The position numbers and the translations under genes were made by a program. Of a DNA stretch of 64,000 nt, positions 44,416 to 55,300 are shown one piece after another. Positions within the stretch are counted from its first letter, which is position 1, and every line of letters begins with the position of its first letter. The DNA is from Endomychus coccineus (Eukaryota > Arthropoda > Insecta > Coleoptera > Endomychidae): contig OY294067.1 of assembly GCA_958510875.1 (NCBI GenBank), positions 101,538,010 to 101,602,009 of the forward strand, given 5' to 3'. The notes below the pieces were generated by a model, which worked only from the letters and a program-made list of their open reading frames with translations, had not been told where the DNA came from and did no database searches.

Positions 44416-46065
44416 ATGATGTTTGAATATTTCTTGTTTTTCCTGACAACTCTAATAAGCTTAAGAGGAATACAACCAGCTTTCCAGGCCTGCGAAGATG
44501 CCGTATATTGTAGAGGCCCTCTTGTTCATTGGGTTCAAACTTTTGAAATTTTCAAGGATCCGAAATCTTATCTGGATTTGAGATGTGTGAACTCACCGGA
44601 AGTAATACTTCAAAATTTCGATATACTGATGTTTAGGTTCTACCAAAATCCGACTCCAGACAGTGTAAAAAAATTCCTCAGAGAAAATTTTGGTGAAGGA
44701 GATGAGTTGGATGTGTGGATAGGAAATGATTACAACAAAATTCCAATGTTTCTTGATACAATCGGAAATCATACTGCTAAACAATTGGCTCAACAGTTTA
44801 TAGAGATCCTGGGAAAATTAGGTAGAAAAGTTAGAACTAATGTCTTCGAACATCCTGAGCACTATTCTGTCATTGCATTACCAAATGGTTTCATAACCCC
44901 CGGAGGAAAATACCGAGAACAATACTATTGGGACTCGTATTGGATCTTCAGAGGTCTTCTGATATGCGATATGACCACCACCGTTAGAGGAATGTTGGAT
45001 AATTTCATTCTCATGTTTGCTAAGTATGGATATATTCCAGCAGGTTCCAGAATCTATTATCTGAATCGGCGTCAAACACCTTTTTTAACTATTCTTGTGA
45101 AACTTTATATGGACTCCACGAACGATTTATACTGGTTAAAAAAAAATATTCCCTATCTTGAAGCCGAACTGAAGTTTTGGCTGCAATACAAAACCTTCGA
45201 AATCAAAAGACAAGGTAAAAAGTATGTACTGGCACGTTATACCAATAGCGATAAAGTTCCCCGACCAGATGAATATCGTCATGATATTGAAGCGTGTTCC
45301 ATCTTCGACACAGAAGAATTGACGTTTACTTGTTACAAGAACATTAAAGCGGTTTCTGAAGTTGGAAAACGTTACAACAATCGGTTTGTCTTTGATAGAT
45401 TTGGAAATAGTGAAGGCAACGCTTCATGTGTGAATCCAGTACGAGTTCTTCCCGTCGACTTGAATTCCATCCTTTGTAGGAGTTTCGAAATTATCAGCAC
45501 GTTCTATGAAGCCGTAAACGATAGAATAAACGCTACCTTCTGGAGAGAAAAACATAATTTATGGTTGGAGGGAATTCGGGAGATCTTATATGATGCAACA
45601 GATGGAATCTGGTACGACTTCGACATTGGTCATATGAAATCAAGAAAATTCTGTTGGGCCAGTAATTTTTCTCCTTTATGGTTACATCTTTTTGATTCTT
45701 CGGTCGCAAAACGTTACGGAAGGAAAGCAATGGGATATTTCAAGAGACACAATTTATTGGCATATCGTGGTCTATCGGAACCGCCCGACAAACAGCACGA
45801 TCTGATGCAGATGTGGCCAACCTTACAGGCTATGATCGTTTTTGCGCTATGGAAATCAGGAGATAAGGAAGCTGAAGATTTCGCGCGAGAGTTCTCGAAG
45901 AGATGGCTAATGCGAATGATTGATGATAAATGTAGTAAGGTGGGAACTTATCTCCAAAATGAAGACGATGACACAGGAGCAGATGGCTGTGGATTGGCTG
46001 TTGGTGTGGGCTTAGACTTCATCGATACTTTCTTCAGATGTGAGTTGGAGAACGACAAAGAGTGA
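44416..46065 (+). CDS. Treh: Trehalase-like secreted protein, predicted catalytically inactive
   Basis: A single uninterrupted 549-codon exon of glycoside hydrolase family 37. Residues 1 to about 24 form a hydrophobic signal peptide, followed by C-E-D-A-V-Y-C-R-G-P-L, the insect trehalase N-terminus. Signature 1 is at 162-176 (P-G-G-K-Y-R-E-Q-Y-Y-W-D), with Lys where the family has a sugar-binding Arg. I-P-A-G-S-R (207-212) replaces P-N-G-x-R, R-P-D (283-285) replaces R-P-E, and L-P-V-D-L-N (345-350) is kept. The catalytic-acid motif E-S-G-W-D-F-S-S-R-W reads E-V-G-K-R-Y-N-N-R-F (315-324), so Asp becomes Arg. Signature 2 is degraded (460-471). The glycine-rich loop with the catalytic base is about ten residues short (515-527). 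No C-terminal membrane anchor is seen. Two adjacent ATGs could start it. It is probably a pseudoenzyme; the intact frame suggests that it is maintained or young. Confidence 0.9.
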   Translation: MMFEYFLFFLTTLISLRGIQPAFQACEDAVYCRGPLVHWVQTFEIFKDPKSYLDLRCVNSPEVILQNFDILMFRFYQNPTPDSVKKFLRENFGEGDELDVWIGNDYNKIPMFLDTIGNHTAKQLAQQFIEILGKLGRKVRTNVFEHPEHYSVIALPNGFITPGGKYREQYYWDSYWIFRGLLICDMTTTVRGMLDNFILMFAKYGYIPAGSRIYYLNRRQTPFLTILVKLYMDSTNDLYWLKKNIPYLEAELKFWLQYKTFEIKRQGKKYVLARYTNSDKVPRPDEYRHDIEACSIFDTEELTFTCYKNIKAVSEVGKRYNNRFVFDRFGNSEGNASCVNPVRVLPVDLNSILCRSFEIISTFYEAVNDRINATFWREKHNLWLEGIREILYDATDGIWYDFDIGHMKSRKFCWASNFSPLWLHLFDSSVAKRYGRKAMGYFKRHNLLAYRGLSEPPDKQHDLMQMWPTLQAMIVFALWKSGDKEAEDFAREFSKRWLMRMIDDKCSKVGTYLQNEDDDTGADGCGLAVGVGLDFIDTFFRCELENDKE

Positions 46066-46245
46066 TTTCGAAATTGATTAGAAACGTATCAATTTCAATC
46101 ATGTAGTACTACCACATTTCTGACAAGTATAGACTTCATCGACATTTTCTACAGAATGGGAAAGACAAAGATAGCTGTGTCAAAAATGATTAGAGAAATA
46201 TCAATTTCAATCACGTTATACTACCATATTTCAAACAAGGATAGA
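46013..46245 (+). repeat. Imperfect tandem duplication of the trehalase-like 3' end
   Basis: The last coding bases and the start of the 3' UTR (from TAGACTTCATCGATACTTTC at 46013, including AAATTGATTAGAAACGTATC) recur about 115 bases downstream (TAGACTTCATCGACATTTTC at 46130, AAATGATTAGAGAAATATCA). The second copy includes a decayed version of the C-terminal codons. It ends near 46245. Confidence 0.7.
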
Positions 46246-46419
46246 TCAGTCATACTATAGATGATGTTGCTATTTTGTATATTGATGATTCGATGTTCCT
46301 GTTATTTCTAATCTAGTTAATCGTATTCGAAACCAGAAGACCCACTATAATTGTTATATTTTTATATCAATAATCTGCTGTGTTGTATTATACAGGAAGT
46401 TTTGTAAATGTATACAGTG

Positions 46420-46425
46420 AATAAA
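46420..46425 (+). terminator. Candidate poly(A) signal
   Basis: AATAAA about 355 bases after the stop of the trehalase-like gene, the first clear match downstream on the plus strand. Confidence 0.45.
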
Positions 46426-46849
46426 GTGTGCACCTTTGAAGTAGTCCTTTAGAGACTAAACCATCGACCCTATGATACTTCATTTTAATCTTCACTGACC
46501 ATTTCTTAATATGGACTAACGAAATACCCAAAGTATCAGAGATTATTTTTATTATTAATTTTTGTAAGATCACAAATTCCACCCATCACAGAATGTATTC
46601 TTACAAGTTAGAAACCTTACTGATACCATATCATTACGTTCAATCTCACTAGGTAAAATTCCCATATTCAGAGTATCGGGAAATAAGTGTCCGATACAGG
46701 GGATGGGACAATTCGTCGTCGCCGACTCGTCTTATCCGATTTGTCGCCGCACCAGTTCGATGTCGGCCGATTCGTCGCCGGCCGGTTCGTAGAAGAATAA
46801 TCAACTTTTCTTGGAGCCAACTAACTATTCCCAAATCATCTTTATATCC

Positions 46850-47250
46850 TTTCATTATTCTGATATTATAATTCTGTCTGAGCCGTGGTTGTATGAATCC
46901 TTCTCTGACAGCTAGGTACTATATAGTAGGTATTCCGTGTTTCGCTGTGATCGCGATGCTGCATCCACGGGAGCCTCTCGAAGTGGTGGCGTACTGGTTG
47001 CAGTTGACAAGGAATACAGGTCATCTCGCGTGAGTTTATCGGCTCTGAATTTCAATTTGTCTCCACGTACTAACATAATCATTGTTAAGACATCAGGAGA
47101 GATCTCGCATAGTTACGTCATTGCCCTATATATTCCGTTTGCAATTTCGATTGTGGAATATCGGAATGTATACGATACGCTCGCTCCACTTCAGTACGTC
47201 TTAGATAGTTCTTCCATCATTATTGGTTATTTCAACATTGCGAAATAGGC
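46850..47250 (+). pseudogene. Jockey-like endonuclease, disrupted
   Basis: Frames read S-D-I-I-I-L-S-E-P-W-L (APE-type E-T-W-L equivalent), then F-R-C-D-R and S-G-G-V-L-V-A-V (G-G-V block), and S-S-I-I-I-G-Y-F-N-I, where the usual G-D-F-N has Asp changed to Tyr. A stop follows at 47249. The part with S-D-H-Y is in another frame near 47270. The endonuclease is inactive as it stands. Confidence 0.8.
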
Positions 47251-47651
47251 ATCATATGTCGATGGATCCCATTCCGATCATTATGTGTCCAATTTTGTAA
47301 ATTTTATCAATTCTGTGAATTACCATCAGCATAACTTCATTCGTAATTCTAGTAATAGAATCTTAGACCTTGTTGTTACCGGCGGAAGGTGCAGTGTGGA
47401 GTGATCTTTTGCCGTTTAAATTTAAAATTTAAATCTGTCAATGCGTACAATTTACGCAAAGCCAATTTTTCATCATCATACGAAATTTTGAGGGAGGTTG
47501 ACTGAACGCTGGTGGTTGGATGCGATAATCTCGAGGATGCTTGTTCTCTTTTTTATGATTTATTATATTCATCCCTCGATAAATTCGTTCCTAGGTTTGG
47601 CTGCGTCAAGAAAATACTCACCCTCCATGGTAGAACAACCACAAAATACGG

Positions 47652-48824
47652 TTGATTAAAAATAAGACCTTGGCCTATAAGAGATATAGGAGATTCAAAG
47701 ATTTCCCAGCCCACAATCAGTTTTCGATGCTTAGACGTGAACTCAAAAGGGCAACGAATTCTGCCCATAATGAGTACATTCTCTCGTTTGAAAACAATTT
47801 GAAGCAGGATCCTACAAAGCTTTGGAATTTTATTAATTCAAAGAAAGGCTCACGTGGTTTTCTCGCTGAAATAGACTATGGCGATGTGAAGTTGACTACC
47901 CCGCAGGAAATTACCAACACATTTGCTCATCTTTTCAGTCAGAGTTATATAACTCAACCCACCTCAGCCAATTTATATTCGGAGTCTCTCAGTAATGAAC
48001 ATGATATATCCATTCTTTGTTTCTCCCAAGAGGAAGTTGAATTCGCCCTCTAAAAGATCAAAAATAAATCCACTGCAGGTCCAGATATGATTCCAGCGTT
48101 TCTACTCAGAAACTGCGGACCCATTTTTACGTTACCCTTCACTCACCTTTTCAATAGGTGTCTTACGTCCTGGACTTTCCTACCAGTATGGAAGCAGACA
48201 AAAGGCTGTCCGATCTTCAAGAGCGGTGACAAAACAGATGTGCATAATTACATACCTATAGCCATCCTTTCAAATTTTGCTAAGGCCTTGGAGATTCTTA
48301 TCTACGATATAATATATTCCAAAGTCCATTCAGGCGTCCTTGATATACAACATGGTTTTGCAAGGGATCGTTCCACATTCACCAACCTGGCATCTGTCAC
48401 ACAATACATCGGTGAAAATATGGATTCCGGCTTCCAAGTCGATGTCATGTATACCGATCTATCCAAGGCCTTCGACAGGCTTGACCACAACCTTCTGCTA
48501 GGTAAACTTGATGGAAGTGGTTTCTCTGTGATACTCTTATCTTTCATCGCCTCATATCTCAGTGATAGGTGGCAATTTGTCGTGGTAAATGGGCAGAGAT
48601 CGGTTGAATATCTTGCTTCTTCAGGAGTTCCCCAAGGACAAATTTTGGGACCACCATTTTTTAACATCTCTGTCAATGATATTTCAATAGGTCTAAGTGT
48701 ACTCAGTCTTTTATATGCCGATGATTTTAAAATGTTCTTCGTCATCAAATTCAAATTTGATTGGTATCTACTTCAGAGAAGTCTTGATGGTTATATAGTG
48801 TTCAGCGAACAAGCTGTCTTTTAA
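47652..48824 (+). pseudogene. Jockey-like reverse transcriptase
   Basis: The 47652-48053 frame holds the linker before RT (K-L-W-N-F-I-N-S-K-K-G). A single stop at 48051-48053 is followed in the same frame by K-S-T-A-G-P-D-M-I-P-A-F-L-L-R-N-C (RT block 1), W-K-Q-T-K-G-C-P-I-F-K-S-G-D-K, Y-T-D-L-S-K-A-F-D-R-L-D-H (motif A, Asp present), S-S-G-V-P-Q-G-Q-I-L-G-P and L-L-Y-A-D-D-F-K-M-F (catalytic box intact). Block 1 begins within a few codons of the stop, so the RT is nearly intact. A frameshift near 48780 ends the reading. Confidence 0.9.
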
Positions 48825-49540
48825 TTATAACAAGTGCAGCGTTATGTCTTACAAAAATAAGACTGACTTGACTATATTTGATTACAACGTAGACGTTATT
48901 ATCCTTGAGAGACCAGCAACCTATAAAGACCTCGGCGTAATTTTCGATCCCAAACTGTCCATCGTTTCTCATCTGGAGTCTGTGATGGAGGCTGCTAACA
49001 GACTACTTGGGTTTACTGTTCGAAGCTGTCGTAATTTTTCAGACATAGACATGCTCAAATTGTTGATCGTAACATTCGTGCGATCGCGGCTTGAGTATGC
49101 ATCTGTGATTTGATTCCCTGGTTATGCCGTTCATGGAGATGCCCTGGAACCTGTTCAGCGTTGCTTCTTGAAGTACCTGTACTTCAGGATTGACGATTTT
49201 TATCCTATCAGGGGCATTCCTAATTCTTTCCTGTTAGATGAATTCAATATGTCATCCCTTTCTCGCAGAAATAACTATGTACTCCAGACCAGTTTGTTCA
49301 AGTGCCTCAATAACCTAATTGACTGCCCCATGCTGCTGGAAAGAGTCAATTTCCTAGTTCCTCGGCTGAACTAGCGATCTGTAAATACTTTCTACGTCCA
49401 CGTACTAACTTACTTGAATTATATCCATTATTTTGCATGTGCCATGCCTATAACACCAATGACCAATGTACTAAATATGATATTTCCAATTCTAACCTAA
49501 AACAGATTGCTCGCCTACTGCAATGAAACAATATTCATAC
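48825..49540 (+). pseudogene. Jockey-like C-terminal region
   Basis: The frames 48844-49113 and 49168-49374 read Y-K-D-L-G-V-I-F-D-P-K-L, S-R-L-E-Y-A-S-V-I and then, after a stop, L-E-P-V-Q-R-C-F-L-K-Y-L, R-R-N-N-Y-V-L-Q-T-S-L-F-K-C. This is the thumb and C-terminal domain of Jockey-like proteins. The single stop at 49111-49113 replaces the usual Trp of V-I-W. Confidence 0.82.
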
Positions 49541-49765
49541 TTTTCAGCTCTTTCTTTTTCCTTTTCCTCTTTGTACAATGCTATGATAAATATTTTTGGC
49601 TATTCTCTTTTTCTTTTTGATTTTGTCTCCTCTCTGACTAGAGTTATCCAGAATTAATTTAGATAATAATTGTTAATATATTAATTTTCTTATGTCTTGT
49701 CCTGATCTATAATTGGGTTTATACATATTGATCATTGTAAGATTAAATAAATAAATAAATTATTA

Positions 49766-50635
49766 TCAAGCCCTCCCTATAACTAAAATCTTTAATTTCA
49801 GAGATATTTCCAATTTAAAAATAATAATAATTAAATTTGTTCGGTATTATGGTATTTTTATTTCTATCGAAAAATGGCTACATAAACAAGAGGCCAATAT
49901 ATTGAGATACACACACACAATTTAATAATAGAAACAGATTTTCAACAAGTTTTCTGTTCAGTGTACGAATGGCGGAAAGATAAATTGTTATAAAAAATTA
50001 TAAATCGTTTATAATAAATGTTCAAACTTTCCATATAAAACATCAATACAGAATTCAGTCGATTTTCAAATGTTCATTTCAAGTATTTGAGTGTTTAAAT
50101 TAATAAGCAATGCACAATTTCAAAGCAGCTTGTTAAATGACAAGCTAGTAATTATCACTTGAGACTGTCTTTCTGTCATTTATATCCACGACTTCCCTAA
50201 GTACCCTAAAATATATTACTAAGCCGGAAAGGCCGGAAGATGTTATTATGGTAAGTATAACAATGTACCCACTTCATGACTAAGAATTCCGATCACAATG
50301 GAAAGGACAACATCTGTAACCCAGCAGGTCAACAACCTATTTACCAGGAAAGTATAGGAATTTCCCGAATACCGCATCAACAATAATTGGAAGAGAGGGT
50401 GTTAATATTGGATATCGCCTTCCCTTGACCGTAACTCTTATACCTGTCCCAAAAGGGTCCTAATCCGATTTTATAACATTTATTCAAACTTCACTTTACT
50501 TCCTTCCTTCCTTATTTTTATCTAATGCAAAATAACAACTACTCTCGTCTAATTAAATCCTAAATAAGGTGAGAATATAAATTTCAACAATTTTGCAACC
50601 ATCAGTTACTTGCTATGAGTGAAACTTTCAATATG
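49766..50635. other. MULE internal non-coding DNA
   Basis: Lies between the Jockey-like tail and the transposase. No frame of note. Presumed 5' part of the MULE. Confidence 0.4.
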
Positions 50636-50639
50636 CAGA

Positions 50640-52057
50640 TGGAAATTTAGTCGGAAAGAGGAAAACACAAATTTGGCTTTGTTTATCAATGTCATGCAGT
50701 AAACGAATGAGACTTCAATTTTGAATTTTGGTAATGTGAGAGGAGAGATATTTGTAAAGCGAGTGTGCACACACGTGATGGAGAAATATTCAAGAATATC
50801 GGGATACATACACACGATTCTTCCGCTGCAGTGGAAGTCGTAAAAGTACTCATCAGAATCAAAAGAAGAGCAGAACAAACAATGGAAAGAACAGCACAGG
50901 TAAGCACAGCTTTCTCTTATTCATTCAACATATTTTTTCGGTTTAAATAATCAACAATTGCATTACAAATGGGAGTCAAGCCGCACAAGGAAAATTATCA
51001 AGCAGCTGCGCTTTGAGAAAACCCATACGGCGGAAACTCGAAGGATACATGCTGCACTTCCATGCTAGGCAGATTCAATAATACCCGAAAAATACTAAAT
51101 TTAGGAGTACAACTGGGGGTGCAAGAAAATTTTCTGTTAGGTGAAACCGTGGAGGATCAAAACAGAATTTTAATTTTTAAGACAAAGTTGGCTTTCTCAT
51201 TTGGATGACACAGCATGGTACGCCGATGGAACTTTTTCTGCTGCACCCTCACTCTTTGTACGTTGATGGCAGTGAAAAACAATGGAGTACACCCTATTTA
51301 TCACGCATTGCTACCTAACAAACTGCAAGCTACCTACATAAAATTGTTGGATGTCATAAAAAATGTAATTCCTTATTCAATACCCAACCATATACATTGA
51401 GACTTCGAGCAGGTCGCATTTACAGCTATGAAGGATATTTATCCGGATGTGCGGATATATGATTGTTTTTTCCATTTGGCTCAGATGAGGCACAATTATC
51501 TTTAGAGGCGAATATGGTAATATCTTTGGCTTTTGTTCCGCCATGGTATCTGGATGAAGTTGTTGATGCATTAGGAGATGCTTCACCGGAAAAACGTCAA
51601 TCACTGTTGGATTGGTTTGAAGATAATTACATAGGACGTATGAACAGGTATGTTTATTTATTTAAAATATGTGAATATGTGAATGTTTGAATGTTTATTA
51701 CACGTAGTTCTATATTGTATTCTTATCATGTGACAGACGAGGCAACGGTCAACGTCCACCACTTTTTCGACGTGAAATGTGGAATGTTTATCAGCAAAAA
51801 TAAATGGAGAAAATAGGACGAAAAACCATGCGGGAGCCGCTCATAGGAGACTCCCACAATGGGATTGGACCACCCCACAATATGGAAGTTCATTGATGGC
51901 CTGAAAATAATCCAAAAAAGGAGAGATGCTTTTTATGCGCAGGTCATCCCCTCCGTTAAAGCTTAAGAAGTATTGGAATGAAGATACACGTATCATAAAC
52001 CTTGTAGAAAACATTTTAGAATACCTTAGAGGTTTAGCACACAATTACGATTTGTAA
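50640..52057 (+). pseudogene. MULE transposase with FLYWCH N-terminus, disrupted
   Basis: An N-terminal FLYWCH-like remnant ends with R-D-G-E-I-F-K-N-I-G-I-H-T-H-D (about 50770-50815). It continues to R-T-A-Q at 50899 before GTAAGC, a good splice donor. Downstream frames read Q-A-T-Y-I-K-L-L-D-V-I-K, D-F-E-Q-V-A-F-T-A-M-K-D-I-Y-P-D-V-R-I (second Asp context of the MULE catalytic core), F-F-H-L-A-Q, L-D-W-F-E-D-N-Y-I-G-R-M-N-R and, near the end, T-I-W-K-F-I-D-G-L. It ends H-N-Y-D-L at 52057. Multiple stops and frameshifts are present. Confidence 0.85.
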
Positions 52058-52529
52058 AGACGTGTAAAAGCATATATAACATAAAAATGTATCAGATTTA
52101 GAGTTCTTTTATTTATCAATATAAACGACGAATAGGCCGCCGACGAACTGGTCGACAACGAACTGGTTCGGTTACGAATCGGAAATGACGAGTCGGCGAC
52201 GACGGATTGTTCTAGACCCTCCGATACATCAAGATCTCATTTTATAGGCAAAAATATTAAGGAAAGTTCCCATAGGTATAGCACCGAAAAGCTTTCTGGC
52301 CCAGAAAATGGCGCCATAAAGTTGAGGTTTTTTTCAGGGAAGCGAATATTTCTTAGATAATTGTATAGTCTATTAAAAATTTTTATAAAATATTTCTTCT
52401 TTTGTAAAACATATTTAGTTACCTCTCAATAAGAAAACCGGTTGGAAAGTTCCTGAAAAATGAAACAAGAAATGATTTATTTGGTCACAACTTATTTTAT
52501 TCTACAACATAATCTCCTCGTAGCCCGAT

Positions 52530-53475
52530 ACACTTCATCCAACATTGTTCAGATTTCCCCTTCCAAATAATACGATTCCGGCAATCTTTCTAAATAGGCG
52601 TTTGTTTCATCGTTGGAGCCAAATCTCTTCACGCCGAGCCATTTCTTCAAGTGTAGAAATAGATACAAATCGCAGAGGGACAAATCTGGAGAATATGGTG
52701 ATTAACGAAGCAATTTGTAGCGCAACTCATGCAATTTTGCTATTGCGACTGCGGACCTGTGCGCCGGTGCATTGTCCTGGTGAAAGAGCACTTTTTTCTT
52801 CGCCGAATACGGCCGATTTCGCTTCATGATTGGAGTCGAATCGCCCTGAATAATATATGCCGGTGATTTTTTTCTCTTCTCAATGTAATCGATATAGACG
52901 ATACCGTATGTATCCCAACAAATTGTTGCCATGACTCCGTTGCCACTTTGGCCTTTTTTGGTTTCGATTCACCAGGACAAGTCCTCTGTTTCGACTGTTC
53001 TTTGGTCTCTGGTGTGTTGTAATGGAACCATGAGTCGTACACGGTATGAAACGGTGCAAAAAATCTTTCTTATCGCGCTTGAGCATCGCCAAACACTCCT
53101 TTGAAGTTGTCACACGGTCGCGTTTGTTGTCAACAGGGAGCTAATGCGACACCCATCTGGCAGATAGCTTTCTCATGCGTAAAATGTATGCAAAATGTTC
53201 CATACACATTCAATTGAGATGCCCATAATCTCAGCAATCTCGTGTACTTTAATTCGCCGATCGGCAATATATTACTATGGGTTTTATCAACGATTTCTAG
53301 CGTTATATCCTCAATTGGACGACCAGAACGTTCGGAGTCATTTGTGGTCATACTACCACAATCGATGGTGAAGAGTCCCCATAATGTTTAACAAATGATG
53401 CTTTGATTTACGTAATGTTTTTTCCACGCAAGAAATAATGTTCATTCAAGACATTATCTTCACTTTTTTCCATGT
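52530..53475 (-). pseudogene. Mariner transposase, decayed
   Basis: The minus strand reads H-Y-G-D-S-S-P-S-I, then N-D-S-E-R-S-G-R-P (mariner N-terminal domain), then Y-D-S-W-F-H-Y-N-T-P-E-T-K-E-Q-S-K-Q (first catalytic block, Asp-Glu-Thr-Trp reduced to D-S-W), A-K-K-K-V-L-F-H-Q-D-N-A-P-A-H (second Asp) and S-P-Y-S-P-D-L-S-L-C-D-L-Y-L-F (third Asp). It ends near M-L-D-E-V. Many frameshifts. This is the irritans/SETMAR-like branch of mariner. Terminal repeats were not defined. Confidence 0.85.
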
Positions 53476-53690
53476 TTACAAAAATCTTCAAGGTTGCTTG
53501 CTCTCGATGGGTGTTAAAACTGAACTGAATTACATATCAGTATGAAATTTTTAATTCGTCGGGTTGAGCGGAGTGGCGATCCTGGCGGATTTTCGTTGTA
53601 ACTAAATGTGATAGACGTTCAAAAATGAATAATCATAATAGTAAATATATATAATAACTTAATAATATTCATCACAAAGTCAATCAACAA
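53476..53690. other. Short spacer
   Basis: Contains the 3' flank of the mariner and the likely left end of the THAP/YqaJ element. No terminal repeat confirmed. Confidence 0.35.
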
Positions 53691-53699
53691 AAAAGTAAA

Positions 53700-55090
53700 G
53701 AAGTTTTGTTGTGTGCCGAATTGCTTAAACAATGGTTCAAATCCCGCTTATAATTTTCATAATTTTCCCAGTAATAAAATACGTTTAAATAAGTGGATAC
53801 AGGTATTGCACTCAACCAAAAAAGGTATCGGCTACAGTCGTGTTTGTAATCAACATTTTACAGATGATCATTATTTCAACAAAAGGATTGAAAATGGTTA
53901 GTATTGATGTACATTTAATATTAATTATTGAAACACAGACCATCGATTTTTAGAACAAATGAAATTGTGCAATGCCTATGGACATACCAGTATCTAGAGA
54001 AAAATAAAATGAATATACAGACAAAATTAAAAACATTCATGGAAGTATATTTGAAGAACAAGACTGTTGCAGTGAATCATCCATATCTAGTAGTGATAAT
54101 AGTTACATTGATAGTATCCATGATTCCACTGTTGTATTACTTGAATTAGAAAATTTCTCAAATAGTGTTGAAGAAAGTGCTGAAGTGAAAGTAGTTAGAA
54201 AACTTGGGAAAGAAGTATATTCTACAATAAAAAAGAAGAAATCGACAACTTTACTTTCATTAATAAAAAGTGATGAACATATGATCGCTTTTACTGGTGT
54301 TTCAATAGATTTTATTAATGATCTAAAAAGATCTGTGAAACTGTATGGAAGTGATTTCCAAGCAAGTAAATTTTCTAACTCTCTCAAAGAAAGAACTATT
54401 TTATGTTTGACTAAACATCGGTTGAATATATCATTCCGATGTCTTGCTGTGATCTTTAATGTATCTCGACAAAGCTGTGCCAATAATTGTATATACATGA
54501 TAACGCTCTTGTCTCAAATTTTCAAAAAAACCGTTTATTGGCCAAATGAAGGAGAACATAAAAAAAAGTATGACAAAATGTTTTTAAGACCTTAGTATAG
54601 TAAAAGTTGTACTTGATTGCACCGGAATACCCATTGAAACGTCTGACTGTTTGAACTGTAGAATAAAAAATTATTCTTTTTATAAATCCTGTGAAACGCT
54701 GAAATTCCTAGTTGGAATAACACCCCAGGTCTCATAAATTTTGTTAGTGATACTTATGGAGGTAGAGCTTCTGAAAAGGCGATATTTAATCAATCAGATA
54801 TTTTGGAGTAGCTGACACCAGTTAGAGATATGGTAATGGTCGATAGAGTATTTGATATAGATTCAGAGTGTGCAGCAGAAAATCATATTAAACTGCTGAT
54901 TATGCCTCCTTTCTTGGAAAATAAAAAACAATTCACGTCAGAGGAAGTTGAACTCACAAAAAAAATTGCTTGTGCTAGAGTTCTTGTTGAAAGGGCAATC
55001 CAACTTATAGAAATGTATACAATTTTGAAAAATAAACTTGGAGTTCAGTGCCTTATATTGATAATATTTTTATTTGTGTTGCTGAATTAG
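53700..55090 (+). pseudogene. THAP-domain DDE transposase, frameshifted
   Basis: The N-terminal THAP zinc finger, C-C-V-P-N-C ... W-I-Q-V-L ... V-C-N-Q-H-F, ends at about 53896. GT at 53897 and AG at 53937-53938 could bound a very short intron. Then come P-S-I-F-R-T-N-E-I, a frameshift near 54060, and the 54185-54595 frame with L-K-E-R-T-I-L-C-L-T-K-H-R-L-N (helix-turn-helix region). Another frame gives V-V-L-D-C-T-G-I-P-I-E-T (first Asp); the next holds M-V-M-V-D-R-V-F-D-I-D (second Asp) and A-C-A-R-V-L-V-E-R-A-I (Glu). The triad is present in pieces, with stops at about 54595 and a frameshift before 54830. Confidence 0.82.
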
Positions 55091-55300
55091 TGAATTTGAA
55101 GACTCCAATCTTAGCAAGTAATAAATATTATCTAACTCACAATTTAATATGTACAATACAATATATTTGTACTTACATATATTTTTATATACAATAATAA
55201 TAGTTGGAATTAGTACTTTTTTACATAAATTTCTTTACATTTACAATTTATTAATGCGATACAATATATTTGTACTTACATATATTTATTTACATATTAA

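Larger units (their letters stand above)
46800..49765 (+). mobile_element. Jockey-like non-LTR retrotransposon inside the MULE
   Basis: Plus-strand endonuclease, RT and C-terminal region, ending in an AAATAAATAAATAAATT tail at about 49745-49765. The left border abuts the MULE left inverted repeat at about 46790-46800. The target duplication was not resolved. Confidence 0.8.
46699..52219 (+). mobile_element. MULE (Mutator-like) transposon with FLYWCH/MULE transposase, interrupted by a Jockey-like element
   Basis: The 9-bp sequence TCCGATACA flanks both ends (46690-46698, 52220-52228), the target size of Mutator-like elements. The terminal inverted repeats are about 90 bp: ACAATTCGTCGTCGCCGACT on the left matches ACAATCCGTCGTCGCCGACT read inwards on the right. 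Both are GC-rich with repeated GACGAAT/CCGGCCGA-like units. The transposase remnant is on the plus strand at 50640-52057. Most of 46800-49765 is a later non-LTR insertion. Confidence 0.9.

Noticed and set aside
48302..48754. 150-codon minus-strand ORF
   Set aside because: Shadow of the Jockey-like reverse transcriptase on the plus strand.
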